Below, piece after piece: positions 33,965 to 42,469 of a DNA stretch of 64,000 bases. The stretch comes from Leptospirales bacterium (GTDB lineage: Bacteria > Spirochaetota > Leptospiria > Leptospirales > Leptonemataceae). The stretch is taken from NCBI GenBank assembly GCA_016788865.1, contig JAEUSB010000006.1:1-64000 (forward strand), given 5' to 3'. The position numbers and the translations under genes were made by a program. The notes under the pieces are model-generated. The model ran no database searches and was not told the DNA's origin. It saw only the letters and a program-made list of their open reading frames with translations. Position 1 is the stretch's first letter; every line of letters begins with the position of its first letter.

Positions 33965-36403
33965 ATGGCAATCGATCAGAGCAACTACTTACCAATCTTT
34001 CAAACAGAGTCGCTTGATCTGCTTGAGAAAGCAGAATCCCACATTCTGGCGATGGAGAGTGGTGCAGATGCTTCAGTCATCCATGACATATTCCGTGGGA
34101 TCCACACCATCAAGGGCAATTCGGGGTTATTCAAAACTCCTGGTTTGACAGAACTTGCACATTCACTGGAAGGCCTTCTCAATCAAATGAGGGAGACTGG
34201 TACCAAACCAGATCTCGAAACCATTGACTTGATTCTGACTGCCGTGGACCGATTGCGTGAAATGATTCGGGCAATGGGCACCCCCGAGGAGTTCGACAAT
34301 TCGGAATTGCTTGTTCGCCTCATTGCAAAGAAGGACGGCGGGATTCGACATGAGACAGGCAATGGCCACGGAAAGGTGACTGCCACTTCCCAGAAGTCCC
34401 AGTTTCGCATTGAGATTCCGCCGGCCAAACTGCTTGAGATGGCGCGCAAAGATTCGCGCTACCTGTCATTTGTGCATCTGCATCCACCGGATCATGGGCT
34501 GGGTACGATCTCTGCCACCAGCCGTTTCATGGAAAGCCTGTCGGCCAACAATCATGTCTCACGGAAAGGCATGCGCACCGGAGCTGACAATGCGCTGTAT
34601 ATGTACTTCTTCCTGGTCTCGGAGGAATCCCCCGAAACCGCGTTGAACAGGGCCGGAGTCTCCGGCGCTGCCATCCAGATCCTGTTTACCCCACGGGCCA
34701 CGGAAACAACACCTTCTATAGAAGAAACCTCACCGGGCGATGCGAAAAAGCCAGGTTCTCCAGGAAAACCCAGGATCGATGATTTTGTCAGGATCCCCAC
34801 CACTCTCGTGGATGAACTCATCAATCTCTCCGGAGAAAGCGTCGTCGCCCGAAACGAACTCCTGATGAAGATTGCCCGGTTCAAGGACCCGGAAGTAGAC
34901 TCCATTGGGAAGAAGATCAGTCGCTTGATCAGCGCGCTCCAGGAAAGAATCATTCGGACCAGACTTCAGAAACTCGAGATCTCATTCTCCCGGTTACCGA
35001 GGCTCGTGCGCGATGTTGCAACAACCACAGGTAAGCAGGTTGAGCTGAGCATTGCAGGAAGCGAAGTAGAACTTGATAAGAACCTGATCGCAGTCATCTC
35101 AGATCCCCTCACCCACATCCTCCGTAACTCTGTGGATCATGGAATTGAAACACCCGAGGTCCGCCGGGCCCGGGGAAAACCACCGGTTGGCCACATCGCA
35201 ATCGAAGCGGTGATGGCAGGCGGAAACATCGTCATAACCATCAAAGACGATGGTAAGGGTCTTGATACGGAACGCCTGCGCACCAAGGCGATCGAGAACG
35301 GGCTAATGACACCCGAATCCGCCGCAGTTGCAACACCGGAACGACTGCACGACCTGATTTTCCTTCCGGGCTTCAGCACTGCCGAACGCGTCACTGAAAC
35401 GTCCGGTCGTGGTGTTGGTATGGACGTCGTCAGATCCAACGTGCAGAGTGTGGGCGGTCGCATAGATCTAGAAAGCCAGACCGGCGTCGGAACAACCTTT
35501 CGCATTTCTCTCCCACAAACACTAACGATTGTAACCTGCCTGCTGGCCCGCGTTGCCAATCATCGATTCGCAGTCGTGCAAAAAGATGTAGAAGAAGTAA
35601 TGCGAGTGGATCCGGCATCTCTGTCGCGCGTTGAAGATCGCTACGTGTACCAATTGCGCGGGAAAATTCTTCCCGTACTTGATTTATCCACTGTGCTCGG
35701 CTTTGACAAAGAGGATTCAGAACGGTACATTATCGTTCTTCGCACAGACAGATACCGCTTCGGAGTACTTTGCCACAGAATTCTTGATCAACAAGAATTT
35801 GTTCTCAAACCCCTGGGCGAAGACCTACAACACATTCAGACGTATGCAGGAGCAGGACTCCTGGGAGACGGTGATGCAGTCCTTGTTCTCGACATAGCCG
35901 GCATTGCAAGACAGGCCAGCCTTGAGCCAGTTAAGGAAACGGAAGTGGATGAAGGACTTCAGACCGATACGCGGGCAAGAAACAGCTACTTCCTCTTCCG
36001 ATACAAACAGCAACAGTTTGCGATTCATTCCTCGGTTCGCCCTGGCCTCAGGAAGGTCAAATCCGGAGAACTCTTTAACTATCTTGGTCATGAATCGCTT
36101 AAAGAGGGAGATCGCATACTCCCTGTTATACGCCTGGATCGTTATTTTGGGAACGAGACACCCGATGAATCGGGCCGGATATTCGCACTCGTAATCGAAA
36201 GGAATGGTAGGTCCGCAGCAATTCTCGCAAGCAAGATGCTGGCCCTGCTCACGCGTATGGAAACGCTGGAAACTCCCGCCATGCCGACGCGAGGGGTAAC
36301 CGGTGAAGCCATTCTTGAAGGCCTGGCTACGGCATTCCTTGATATTGACACAATTCTTGAGGATCACCAGACAACCGAACGCTCAAGTGGAGCGGCAGTA
36401 TGA
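33965..36403 (+). CDS. cheA: chemotaxis histidine kinase CheA with two CheW-like domains
   Basis: 812 residues, longer than the 650-700 of typical CheA. Hpt P1 domain with phospho-His 47 (DIFRGIHTIKGNSG); a P2-like region (145-245); linker; dimerisation P3 (275-350); ATPase P4 (360-515) with N box HILRNSVDHGIE, G1 DDGKGLD and G2 GRGVGMDVV; P5 CheW-like domain (516-655); and a second CheW-like domain (672-800, YFLFRYKQQQFAIHSSVRPG, DRILPVIRLDRYFG). The second copy explains the extra length and could enlarge the receptor-array contact. It sits 3 bp after the STAS-like gene, and its TGA overlaps cheW (ATGA). ATG follows GGGAG. It phosphorylates CheB, CheY and, by inference, the downstream receivers. 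Confidence 0.96.
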   Translation: MAIDQSNYLPIFQTESLDLLEKAESHILAMESGADASVIHDIFRGIHTIKGNSGLFKTPGLTELAHSLEGLLNQMRETGTKPDLETIDLILTAVDRLREMIRAMGTPEEFDNSELLVRLIAKKDGGIRHETGNGHGKVTATSQKSQFRIEIPPAKLLEMARKDSRYLSFVHLHPPDHGLGTISATSRFMESLSANNHVSRKGMRTGADNALYMYFFLVSEESPETALNRAGVSGAAIQILFTPRATETTPSIEETSPGDAKKPGSPGKPRIDDFVRIPTTLVDELINLSGESVVARNELLMKIARFKDPEVDSIGKKISRLISALQERIIRTRLQKLEISFSRLPRLVRDVATTTGKQVELSIAGSEVELDKNLIAVISDPLTHILRNSVDHGIETPEVRRARGKPPVGHIAIEAVMAGGNIVITIKDDGKGLDTERLRTKAIENGLMTPESAAVATPERLHDLIFLPGFSTAERVTETSGRGVGMDVVRSNVQSVGGRIDLESQTGVGTTFRISLPQTLTIVTCLLARVANHRFAVVQKDVEEVMRVDPASLSRVEDRYVYQLRGKILPVLDLSTVLGFDKEDSERYIIVLRTDRYRFGVLCHRILDQQEFVLKPLGEDLQHIQTYAGAGLLGDGDAVLVLDIAGIARQASLEPVKETEVDEGLQTDTRARNSYFLFRYKQQQFAIHSSVRPGLRKVKSGELFNYLGHESLKEGDRILPVIRLDRYFGNETPDESGRIFALVIERNGRSAAILASKMLALLTRMETLETPAMPTRGVTGEAILEGLATAFLDIDTILEDHQTTERSSGAAV

Positions 36404-36846
36404 GCCAGAAGGGAATCCATCAATTTCTGACCTGGACAGCCGGCGCCTATTCGTTTGGGGTTCCAGTCGATCAATGCCGTGAATTGACCCGCGGCCTGCG
36501 CATAACAGCAGTTCCATTGGCGGAAAAGCACATTGCCGGAATCGCGAACCTGCGTGGTGAAATCGTAACTATTTTGGACTTTAATCTGCTGCTTGGAATG
36601 GGCTCCCCCACCACCGGACGCGCAGTCGTACGCACCCGATCAGGCACGGGCAATACCACTTGCATCCTCGCAGACAAGATCCACGAAATTGTGACTGTCA
36701 CCGACTCCGATTTTCATGAAGTGCCGTCCAATCTTTCCAACATCAAACTCGAGTATCTTGCCGGTGCCTTCAGAATCGCGGACAAATTGCACCTGATAGT
36801 GGATGCGCAGAAGCTCCGGGGTGTAGCCAGGCATGGCATCGGATGA
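36400..36846 (+). CDS. cheW: chemotaxis coupling protein CheW
   Basis: 148-residue CheW that couples receptors to CheA P5. The two-barrel SH3-like fold is evident from LTWTAGAYSFGVPVDQCREL, HIAGIANLRGEIVTILDFNL (the array-contact loop) and DKIHEIVTVTDSDFHEVPSN. ATG overlaps the cheA stop, and its stop overlaps the cheB start (both ATGA), so CheA, CheW and CheB should be made together. There is no extra domain. With the two CheW-like domains in CheA, three CheW folds come from this operon. Confidence 0.94.
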   Translation: MSQKGIHQFLTWTAGAYSFGVPVDQCRELTRGLRITAVPLAEKHIAGIANLRGEIVTILDFNLLLGMGSPTTGRAVVRTRSGTGNTTCILADKIHEIVTVTDSDFHEVPSNLSNIKLEYLAGAFRIADKLHLIVDAQKLRGVARHGIG

Positions 36847-37886
36847 TCCAAAAGATTTCCGTGATGATTGTGGACGATTCGTCCATGTATCGCGAATTGC
36901 TCAGATCCGCACTGTCGGATGATAGCAGAGTCCAGGTTATCGCCCAGGCCGTGAACGGCAAACTTGCAATCCCCCGCGTAAAACATTATAAACCCGATTT
37001 CATCATACTGGATCAAGAAATGCCAGAGATGACTGGCCTTGAAACTCTCCGCGAGATTCGACGGCTGGCGCCGGAATCGCGTGTTATCATGTTCTGCTCG
37101 GTTTCAAAAGAAGGGGCAGACATTGCGCTCAAAGCACTCCAGGAAGGAGCGGTTGATTTTGTAACCAAGCCCGGACCTGATAATGACAAATCCTTTGGGC
37201 AATACGTCCGCGAAACAATCATAGAGCGGATCGTTCAACTTGGCCAGGATGCGAAGCGTGTCTCTACGCCAGAACCCGTTAAGCGTAAGCCGTCTGCAAT
37301 CGCAAGTTCGTTCAGGCTTTGCGGGATTGGGATTTCCACTGGCGGACCCGTCGCACTCCGGCAACTGTTTGGCGCCCTCTCACCGCGGATCAAGGGCTCG
37401 ATACTCATCGTACAGCACATGCCTCCCGTCTTTACAAAACAATTCGCGGAGAGCCTTGATAGAATTGGAACCTTGCGTGTTAAGGAAGCAGAGGATGGGG
37501 ATCTCGTTGCCCCCGCCACTGCATATATCGCCCCGGGTGGAAAGCAAACCAGAGTCGTTCAGGCAGGTCCCACTTTCAAGCTTCAGGTTTCCGATGACCC
37601 GCCGCTCTACAACTGTCGCCCGTCCGTCAACGTGCTCTTCTCTTCCATGGCCGCCCTGCCTGCAGTGCGTGACACCATGGCGGTTATAATGACGGGTATG
37701 GGCAACGACGGATACGAAGGAATGCGGAGTCTGCGCAAGAACGGGGCAATGTTGCTTGCGCAAAGCGAGAAGAGTTGTCTTATATTTGGAATGCCTTCGC
37801 AGCCAGTCGAAGAAGGGCTCGTCGATGATGTTGGAGACATTGACCATATCTCACGCCAAATCAATCTAATGATGGGAGCCGGGTAA
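36843..37886 (+). CDS. cheB: chemotaxis response regulator/methylesterase CheB
   Basis: 347 residues. Receiver domain (1-120) with phospho-Asp 57 in PDFIILDQEMPEMTG, linker, and methylesterase/deamidase domain (155-345). The catalytic triad is visible: Ser 165 in GIGISTGGPVALRQL, His 192 in VQHMPPVFTKQ and Asp 289 in MTGMGNDGYEGM. It removes methyl groups from receptor Glu residues when activated by CheA, giving adaptation together with CheR. Starts in an ATGA overlap with cheW; its TAA overlaps the cheR ATG (TAATG). Confidence 0.96.
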   Translation: MIQKISVMIVDDSSMYRELLRSALSDDSRVQVIAQAVNGKLAIPRVKHYKPDFIILDQEMPEMTGLETLREIRRLAPESRVIMFCSVSKEGADIALKALQEGAVDFVTKPGPDNDKSFGQYVRETIIERIVQLGQDAKRVSTPEPVKRKPSAIASSFRLCGIGISTGGPVALRQLFGALSPRIKGSILIVQHMPPVFTKQFAESLDRIGTLRVKEAEDGDLVAPATAYIAPGGKQTRVVQAGPTFKLQVSDDPPLYNCRPSVNVLFSSMAALPAVRDTMAVIMTGMGNDGYEGMRSLRKNGAMLLAQSEKSCLIFGMPSQPVEEGLVDDVGDIDHISRQINLMMGAG

Positions 37887-38743
37887 TGCCTCTTTCATTG
37901 GAAGAACAGGCGTTCGCTGACGAGATATTGCGCATAACGGGTATGAAGTTGGGCGCGGACAAAGCGTACCTGATTGAACATCGCTTGCGCGATCTTGGCT
38001 CCTCGCTCGCCGCAATCGCAATGGAGTTGAGGGTCGCACGAGATCCCGTCCTGGTTGACCGTGTCGTAGACCGCATCCTGACCCACGAGACCAGTTTCTT
38101 TCGTGACGAGCATATCTTTCAAACACTTGCGAAGCAGATTATTCCGGAATGGATGAAAAGAAAGGGGATGGATCCTCTCAAACCCCAGGATGTCAGATTG
38201 AAGATATGGTCCTGCGCATGCTCAACGGGACAGGAGCCTTACAGCATAGTGATGACTGTGAACGAAACCTTCCCCTATCTGACTGGCAATCTCCAGTTGC
38301 TGGCCACAGACATTACAGAAGAAACGCTCACACGTGCGCGCAATGCCGTCTATACTGATTTTGAAATGAGCCGTGGGATCCAGCCAGCCATTCAGGATCG
38401 CTACTTCGAAAAGCACGAAAAAGGATTCAAAATGCGGGAACAGTTCACCAGACACGTTACGTTCTCGAAGCTCAATCTCGTGTCCGATCCTTATCCCACC
38501 GGCTTTGATATCATTTTCTGCCGAAATGTATTGATCTATATGGACGAGAGCGTAAAACAAGGAATCTTCGCAAAGCTGCAGGCATCTCTTAAGACGGACG
38601 GAATTCTGATCCTGGGCGGCGCGGAAAGTGTCCTTGGTTTTCTTGATAACTATGTGCTGCGCAGGCACGAGCAGACTCACTACTATGAACTGAATCCTTC
38701 GAAAGTCACATTCTTCAAAATGCCCACGGGAGATCAAAAATGA
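37886..38743 (+). CDS. cheR: chemotaxis receptor methyltransferase CheR
   Basis: 285 residues. N-terminal helical domain (1-75), TSFFRDEHIFQ, SAM-binding loop KIWSCACSTGQEPYSI, acidic ATDITEETLTRARNAVY and the FCRNVLIYMDESVKQ motif are all canonical. CheR methylates Glu residues of chemoreceptors with SAM. No TPR or CheW fusion is present, in contrast to some spirochaete CheR proteins. It overlaps cheB by one base (TAATG) and cheY by ATGA. The nearby receptor lacks a C-terminal pentapeptide, so this CheR should act untethered. Confidence 0.96.
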   Translation: MPLSLEEQAFADEILRITGMKLGADKAYLIEHRLRDLGSSLAAIAMELRVARDPVLVDRVVDRILTHETSFFRDEHIFQTLAKQIIPEWMKRKGMDPLKPQDVRLKIWSCACSTGQEPYSIVMTVNETFPYLTGNLQLLATDITEETLTRARNAVYTDFEMSRGIQPAIQDRYFEKHEKGFKMREQFTRHVTFSKLNLVSDPYPTGFDIIFCRNVLIYMDESVKQGIFAKLQASLKTDGILILGGAESVLGFLDNYVLRRHEQTHYYELNPSKVTFFKMPTGDQK

Positions 38744-39093
38744 AAACAATATTAGCCGTCGATGACTCGCCCATGATGCGACAGATGCTCAAACATACCC
38801 TGGACGAGGGTGGCTTTGCCTCCGTCCTGGCGGAAGACGGAGTCCAGGCGCTCGAACTCTTTCAGAAGCAAAGTTTCGATGCCGTGGTAACGGACATTAA
38901 CATGCCCAACATGGATGGGCTGACCCTGATCGCGGAACTAAGGAAGTTGAATACTGAAATCCCCATCATGACCCTGACGACGGAAGCAGAGGATGATATG
39001 AAACGCAAGGGTGCCGCGGCCGGTGCAAATGGCTGGATTGTTAAGCCAATGGAACCTGAACAACTCATCGACATTCTTAAGCAGATTCTTTGA
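38740..39093 (+). CDS. cheY: chemotaxis response regulator CheY
   Basis: 117-residue single-domain receiver. Acidic pair DDSPMMRQ, phospho-Asp 52 in FDAVVTDINMPNMDG, Thr in MTLTTEAED and Lys in NGWIVKPMEPEQ are all present. CheY-P normally binds the flagellar motor switch; because the operon also encodes many other receivers, this one may instead be a phosphate sink or a cross-talk element. Start in ATGA overlap with cheR. The gap to the next receiver gene is 15 bp. Confidence 0.95.
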   Translation: MKTILAVDDSPMMRQMLKHTLDEGGFASVLAEDGVQALELFQKQSFDAVVTDINMPNMDGLTLIAELRKLNTEIPIMTLTTEAEDDMKRKGAAAGANGWIVKPMEPEQLIDILKQIL

Positions 39094-39108
39094 ACAAAGG
39101 GAACCCAG

Positions 39109-40125
39109 GTGAAACTACTTTTCGTAGATGATGAGCCGGATCACGAAATTCTGATCCGCCAGTTTCTGGAGAACGCCCCGGAGATTGCCGGGTGTGAGCT
39201 TGCATTTGCTTCCGATGGACAACAGGCGCTGGACTTGATTCGTCGCGACCCTGCGATAGAGGTCCTGGTTTCTGATATCAAGATGCCACGGATGGATGGC
39301 CTGACATTGCTGGGACATATCACCAGGGACCACAAAGGTCTTTGCAGTGTGATTATTTCAGCATACGGCGACATGACCAACATCCGCACCGCTATGAATC
39401 AGGGTGCGTTTGATTTCCTGATCAAGCCAATCGACCTCAACGATTTGAAGATAACGGTTACGCGAGCCATCGAGAACGTGCGCCGCGCAAAGGCTGCCGC
39501 CAGGGAAAATGAGCGCCTTGAAACAGAAATCATTGAGACGCAAAAAGAGATCATCTACAAGTTGAGTGAGCTCGTTGAAATGCGCTCCCAGGAAACTGGC
39601 AACCATGTTCGCCGGGTTTCCGAGTACTGTAGACTCCTTGCGTTGTACAAGGGCATGCCAGTTGAGGAAGCAGACAAACTCAGGCTGGCTGCTCCCATGC
39701 ATGACATTGGCAAGGTGGCCATCCCAGATTCTATCCTTCATAAGCACGGGGCGTTAAGCGCAGAGGAATGGATTATTATGCGAACCCACGCGGAGGTTGG
39801 TTACAACCTTTTCAAAGACTCGTCGCGTGAATTTCTGCGCTGCGCGGCAATCATTGCGCATGAGCATCATGAGAAATACGACGGTTCAGGTTATCCCCAG
39901 GGACTTCGCGGCGAAAACATCCACATCTATGCACGGATCATGGCCGTGGCCGACGTTTTCGATGCGCTCGGATCGAAACGGGCATACAAAGAACCCTGGC
40001 CCATGCCACGAATTCTCGAACACATGCGCTCCCAGAAGGGAATTCATTTTGATCCCGAGCTCGTCGATCTTCTGGAAAAGAATATGAACGAGATAAGTCG
40101 CGTCCGCTTGCTTTATCCGGACTAA
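39109..40125 (+). CDS. response regulator with HD-GYP phosphodiesterase domain
   Basis: 338 residues. Receiver (1-120) with phospho-Asp 56 (EVLVSDIKMPRMDG) and Lys in FDFLIKPIDLND, coiled linker (125-150), then an HD-GYP domain (150-330). The HD pair is His 198-Asp 199 in PMHDIGKVAIPD; the signature HHEKYDGSGYPQGLRG starts at 253. It keeps all metal ligands I can check, so it should hydrolyse c-di-GMP when phosphorylated. The GTG start has GGGAACC just upstream. It is the first of the extra outputs after CheY, linking this chemosensory system to c-di-GMP by inference. Confidence 0.94.
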   Translation: MKLLFVDDEPDHEILIRQFLENAPEIAGCELAFASDGQQALDLIRRDPAIEVLVSDIKMPRMDGLTLLGHITRDHKGLCSVIISAYGDMTNIRTAMNQGAFDFLIKPIDLNDLKITVTRAIENVRRAKAAARENERLETEIIETQKEIIYKLSELVEMRSQETGNHVRRVSEYCRLLALYKGMPVEEADKLRLAAPMHDIGKVAIPDSILHKHGALSAEEWIIMRTHAEVGYNLFKDSSREFLRCAAIIAHEHHEKYDGSGYPQGLRGENIHIYARIMAVADVFDALGSKRAYKEPWPMPRILEHMRSQKGIHFDPELVDLLEKNMNEISRVRLLYPD

Positions 40126-40128
40126 AAC

Positions 40129-41238
40129 ATGCAGACGCAAGTTATCATCGTGGACGATGAGCAGGATGTCAGGCCGCTTTTCGAGCAGGCATTGAGTGAG
40201 CATCTTGCCAGGGCTGAATACGAACTCACGTTTGCATCCGACGCAGAATCTGCCTGGAATATCTTCCTGAGCCAGCCAAATCCAGGTGTAATTGTAACGG
40301 ATCTGAAAATGCCGGGAACTTCCGGCATGGAGCTTCTTGCGAGGGTTGTGGCAAAGACGCGATTGACCAGAGTCATTATCATGTCTGCGTTTGGGGACAT
40401 GGAAAATATTCGCAAGGCCATGAACCTCGGCTCCCACGATTTTCTCATTAAACCACTGGACCTCGATGATTTGCGCATAACGGTGCTTAAGGCTGTTCAT
40501 GAATATAACCTGGAGAAACAAAAGGAACTTGCCTTCCAGATGCGGCTCCGGCAGGCGCAAATGGGGGACTTGATTTCCATAATTGCGCATCAATGGAGAC
40601 AACCCCTTAGCGCCATCAGCATGGTCGCCGGCCGACAGAGGCTGCGGATAGCTTCGGGACACGTTGGCGCCACAGAGATTGACGAAGCGCTTGCAGATGT
40701 GGAAATGCAGGCCAAATTCATGTCCGACACAATCCGTGATTTCCGCGGACTTTATTCAAAGGATCAGCCCCCGGAAATATTTTCCCCGACCCAGGTAATT
40801 GGTCGGGCGGAGAAGCTGATGGAGTCATTTCTTTCGGGAATACCCATCGCAAAAACCCTGAAAGAAACAGGTGATTTCGTTTCTTATCCCAATGATCTGT
40901 TGCAGGTACTACTGGCGCTTATCCAGAACTCTATTGAGGAATTTTCCCAGAGGAAGATCAGCGCTCCATCTATTCATATCGATCTTCAAAGCTCCCGCGG
41001 GCAATGCTTGCTGACTTTTGGAGACAATGCTGGCGGGATTAAGACTGAACATTTAAACGAGATCTTTCTTCCAAACGTCTCCACCAAGGTGGACGGCGGT
41101 GGAACTGGAATTGGACTACACATGGCTCGCATGCTAATTGAGAATCGATGCCAGGGCGAGCTAACAGTAATGAACGGCCCCGAAGGGGCGATCTTCAAGA
41201 TATTCATTCCATCCCTGGAGGGAAAACATGTCCGCTGA
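40129..41238 (+). CDS. receiver-histidine kinase hybrid
   Basis: 369 residues, soluble. Receiver (1-120) with phospho-Asp 58 (GVIVTDLKMPGTSG), coiled connector, then a HisKA-like helix with His 154 in IIAHQWRQPLSAISMV and a HATPase (about 240-365) with N box LLALIQNSIEEF, G1 FGDNAGGIK and G2 GGGTGIGLHMARML. The receiver comes first, so a phosphorylated receiver should control the kinase activity. HQWRQPL-type kinases with N-terminal receivers are known, often in signalling operons. Its end overlaps the next gene by 11 bp. I expect CheA, or another kinase in this cluster, to feed the receiver. Confidence 0.91.
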   Translation: MQTQVIIVDDEQDVRPLFEQALSEHLARAEYELTFASDAESAWNIFLSQPNPGVIVTDLKMPGTSGMELLARVVAKTRLTRVIIMSAFGDMENIRKAMNLGSHDFLIKPLDLDDLRITVLKAVHEYNLEKQKELAFQMRLRQAQMGDLISIIAHQWRQPLSAISMVAGRQRLRIASGHVGATEIDEALADVEMQAKFMSDTIRDFRGLYSKDQPPEIFSPTQVIGRAEKLMESFLSGIPIAKTLKETGDFVSYPNDLLQVLLALIQNSIEEFSQRKISAPSIHIDLQSSRGQCLLTFGDNAGGIKTEHLNEIFLPNVSTKVDGGGTGIGLHMARMLIENRCQGELTVMNGPEGAIFKIFIPSLEGKHVR

Positions 41239-42469
41239 TGTGATCCATCGCCTCCCTTCTATTTCCTGCCTGTACGTGGAGGATGACCCGGATGTGCGTA
41301 AACAGGTGCATCTCTTTCTGAAAGACTACATTGGAACCGTGTATCTCGCAGAAGACGGAGCCGAGGGATTAGCTAGCTTTAAAGAAAACAACCCCGACCT
41401 GATTATCACTGACATTCGCATGCCTGAACTCACAGGCATTGAAATGATCAAGCAAATCAAAGCAACGAAGAAGAGTCAGCGAATCATTGTGACGTCCGCT
41501 TACGACGATTCGGAGTATCTCATTCCATTGATCGAATCCGGTGTGGATCGATTCGTCATGAAGCCGCTTTCGGTTCATGCACTGCTCGAGCAGATACTTC
41601 AAGTCAGCAACATGATCCTATCAGAACGCGATGAGGAAGAAAAGAATCGCACCGCAAGCGAACGCCTGCGCTCGCAAATCGAATGGCTAATGTACAAAGA
41701 CAATCGAATTCGGTTCAGCGACATTAGCAGTGAAGTAAACGCAATTTACAACCTGAAGCGATCGCTTAACGAGGCCGCCGGCTTTGGAGCCATGATTTCC
41801 ATTGTAAACATGATCCGCTCCTTTGCCAAAGAAACCGAGGGGAAGTACTTAGTTAAGAAGGATCTAATGGATTTGCTGTTTGAGAACAACGGCTATTGCG
41901 CGCGACTCGTCGAAGGCCTGGATCGAATTGAATCGATACTTAAAGGCAAGGTTGTCCGTGAAACCATAGCCATTCGCGATCTAATCCAGAAGCTTGTGGA
42001 GCATACATCGAGCCTGACCGCGTTCCTGGAAAAGAAAGGCCGCAGCCTCCACATCAGCCTTCCCGAGACTACGAGAAAAGTGGAAGTCGACTCGAGTCAG
42101 ATCATACTGGCTCTTGAGGAAATGATCATTAACGCTGCAAAGTACGGCGAAGGTCATGACATTGACGTGTACGGTACCATAGGCTCTGGATATCTTTCAA
42201 TCCACGTCAGAAACACAAGTCCCAAAGAAGAACGCTTAAGATTCCCGAGCCACGCAGAACGCCTGGTGCTCGAGCCCTTTTTTCGCCTGCGTCCAACAAT
42301 CGAAGGCTACTCGGAAGTTGAAAAGCTGCCAATTGGTCTGGGGCTATCGATCGTGAACTATATTGCGCAGAAGCATGGCGGCTTCTTTAGTATTTCTAAC
42401 GCGCAAGATCATCTCAAACAACCGCCGGTCGATTGCGTGGTCGCGAGGTTGCAAATCCCTGCCGTATGA
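41228..42469 (+). CDS. receiver protein with degenerate histidine-kinase-like module
   Basis: 413 residues, soluble. Receiver (1-125) with acidic EDD and phospho-Asp 62 (LIITDIRMPELTG), a long helical region, and a HATPase-like C-terminus with N box LEEMIINAAKYGEG and G2-like PIGLGLSIVNYIAQKHGG. No H box is visible, and the G1 motif (DxGxG) is replaced by IHVRNTSPKEERLRF. It may be a pseudokinase, a phosphatase or a dimer scaffold. ATG has a strong AGGGAAAA site within the previous gene, and its TGA overlaps the next ATG (ATGA). Its neighbours on both sides are active hybrids. Confidence 0.85.
   Translation: MSADVIHRLPSISCLYVEDDPDVRKQVHLFLKDYIGTVYLAEDGAEGLASFKENNPDLIITDIRMPELTGIEMIKQIKATKKSQRIIVTSAYDDSEYLIPLIESGVDRFVMKPLSVHALLEQILQVSNMILSERDEEEKNRTASERLRSQIEWLMYKDNRIRFSDISSEVNAIYNLKRSLNEAAGFGAMISIVNMIRSFAKETEGKYLVKKDLMDLLFENNGYCARLVEGLDRIESILKGKVVRETIAIRDLIQKLVEHTSSLTAFLEKKGRSLHISLPETTRKVEVDSSQIILALEEMIINAAKYGEGHDIDVYGTIGSGYLSIHVRNTSPKEERLRFPSHAERLVLEPFFRLRPTIEGYSEVEKLPIGLGLSIVNYIAQKHGGFFSISNAQDHLKQPPVDCVVARLQIPAV

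Noticed and set aside
39886-40662. Long open frame of 258 codons on the minus strand
   Set aside because: It lies antisense across the end of the HD-GYP gene and the start of the receiver-kinase gene, both of which carry full motifs; its own translation has no recognisable domain and a shadow-like composition.
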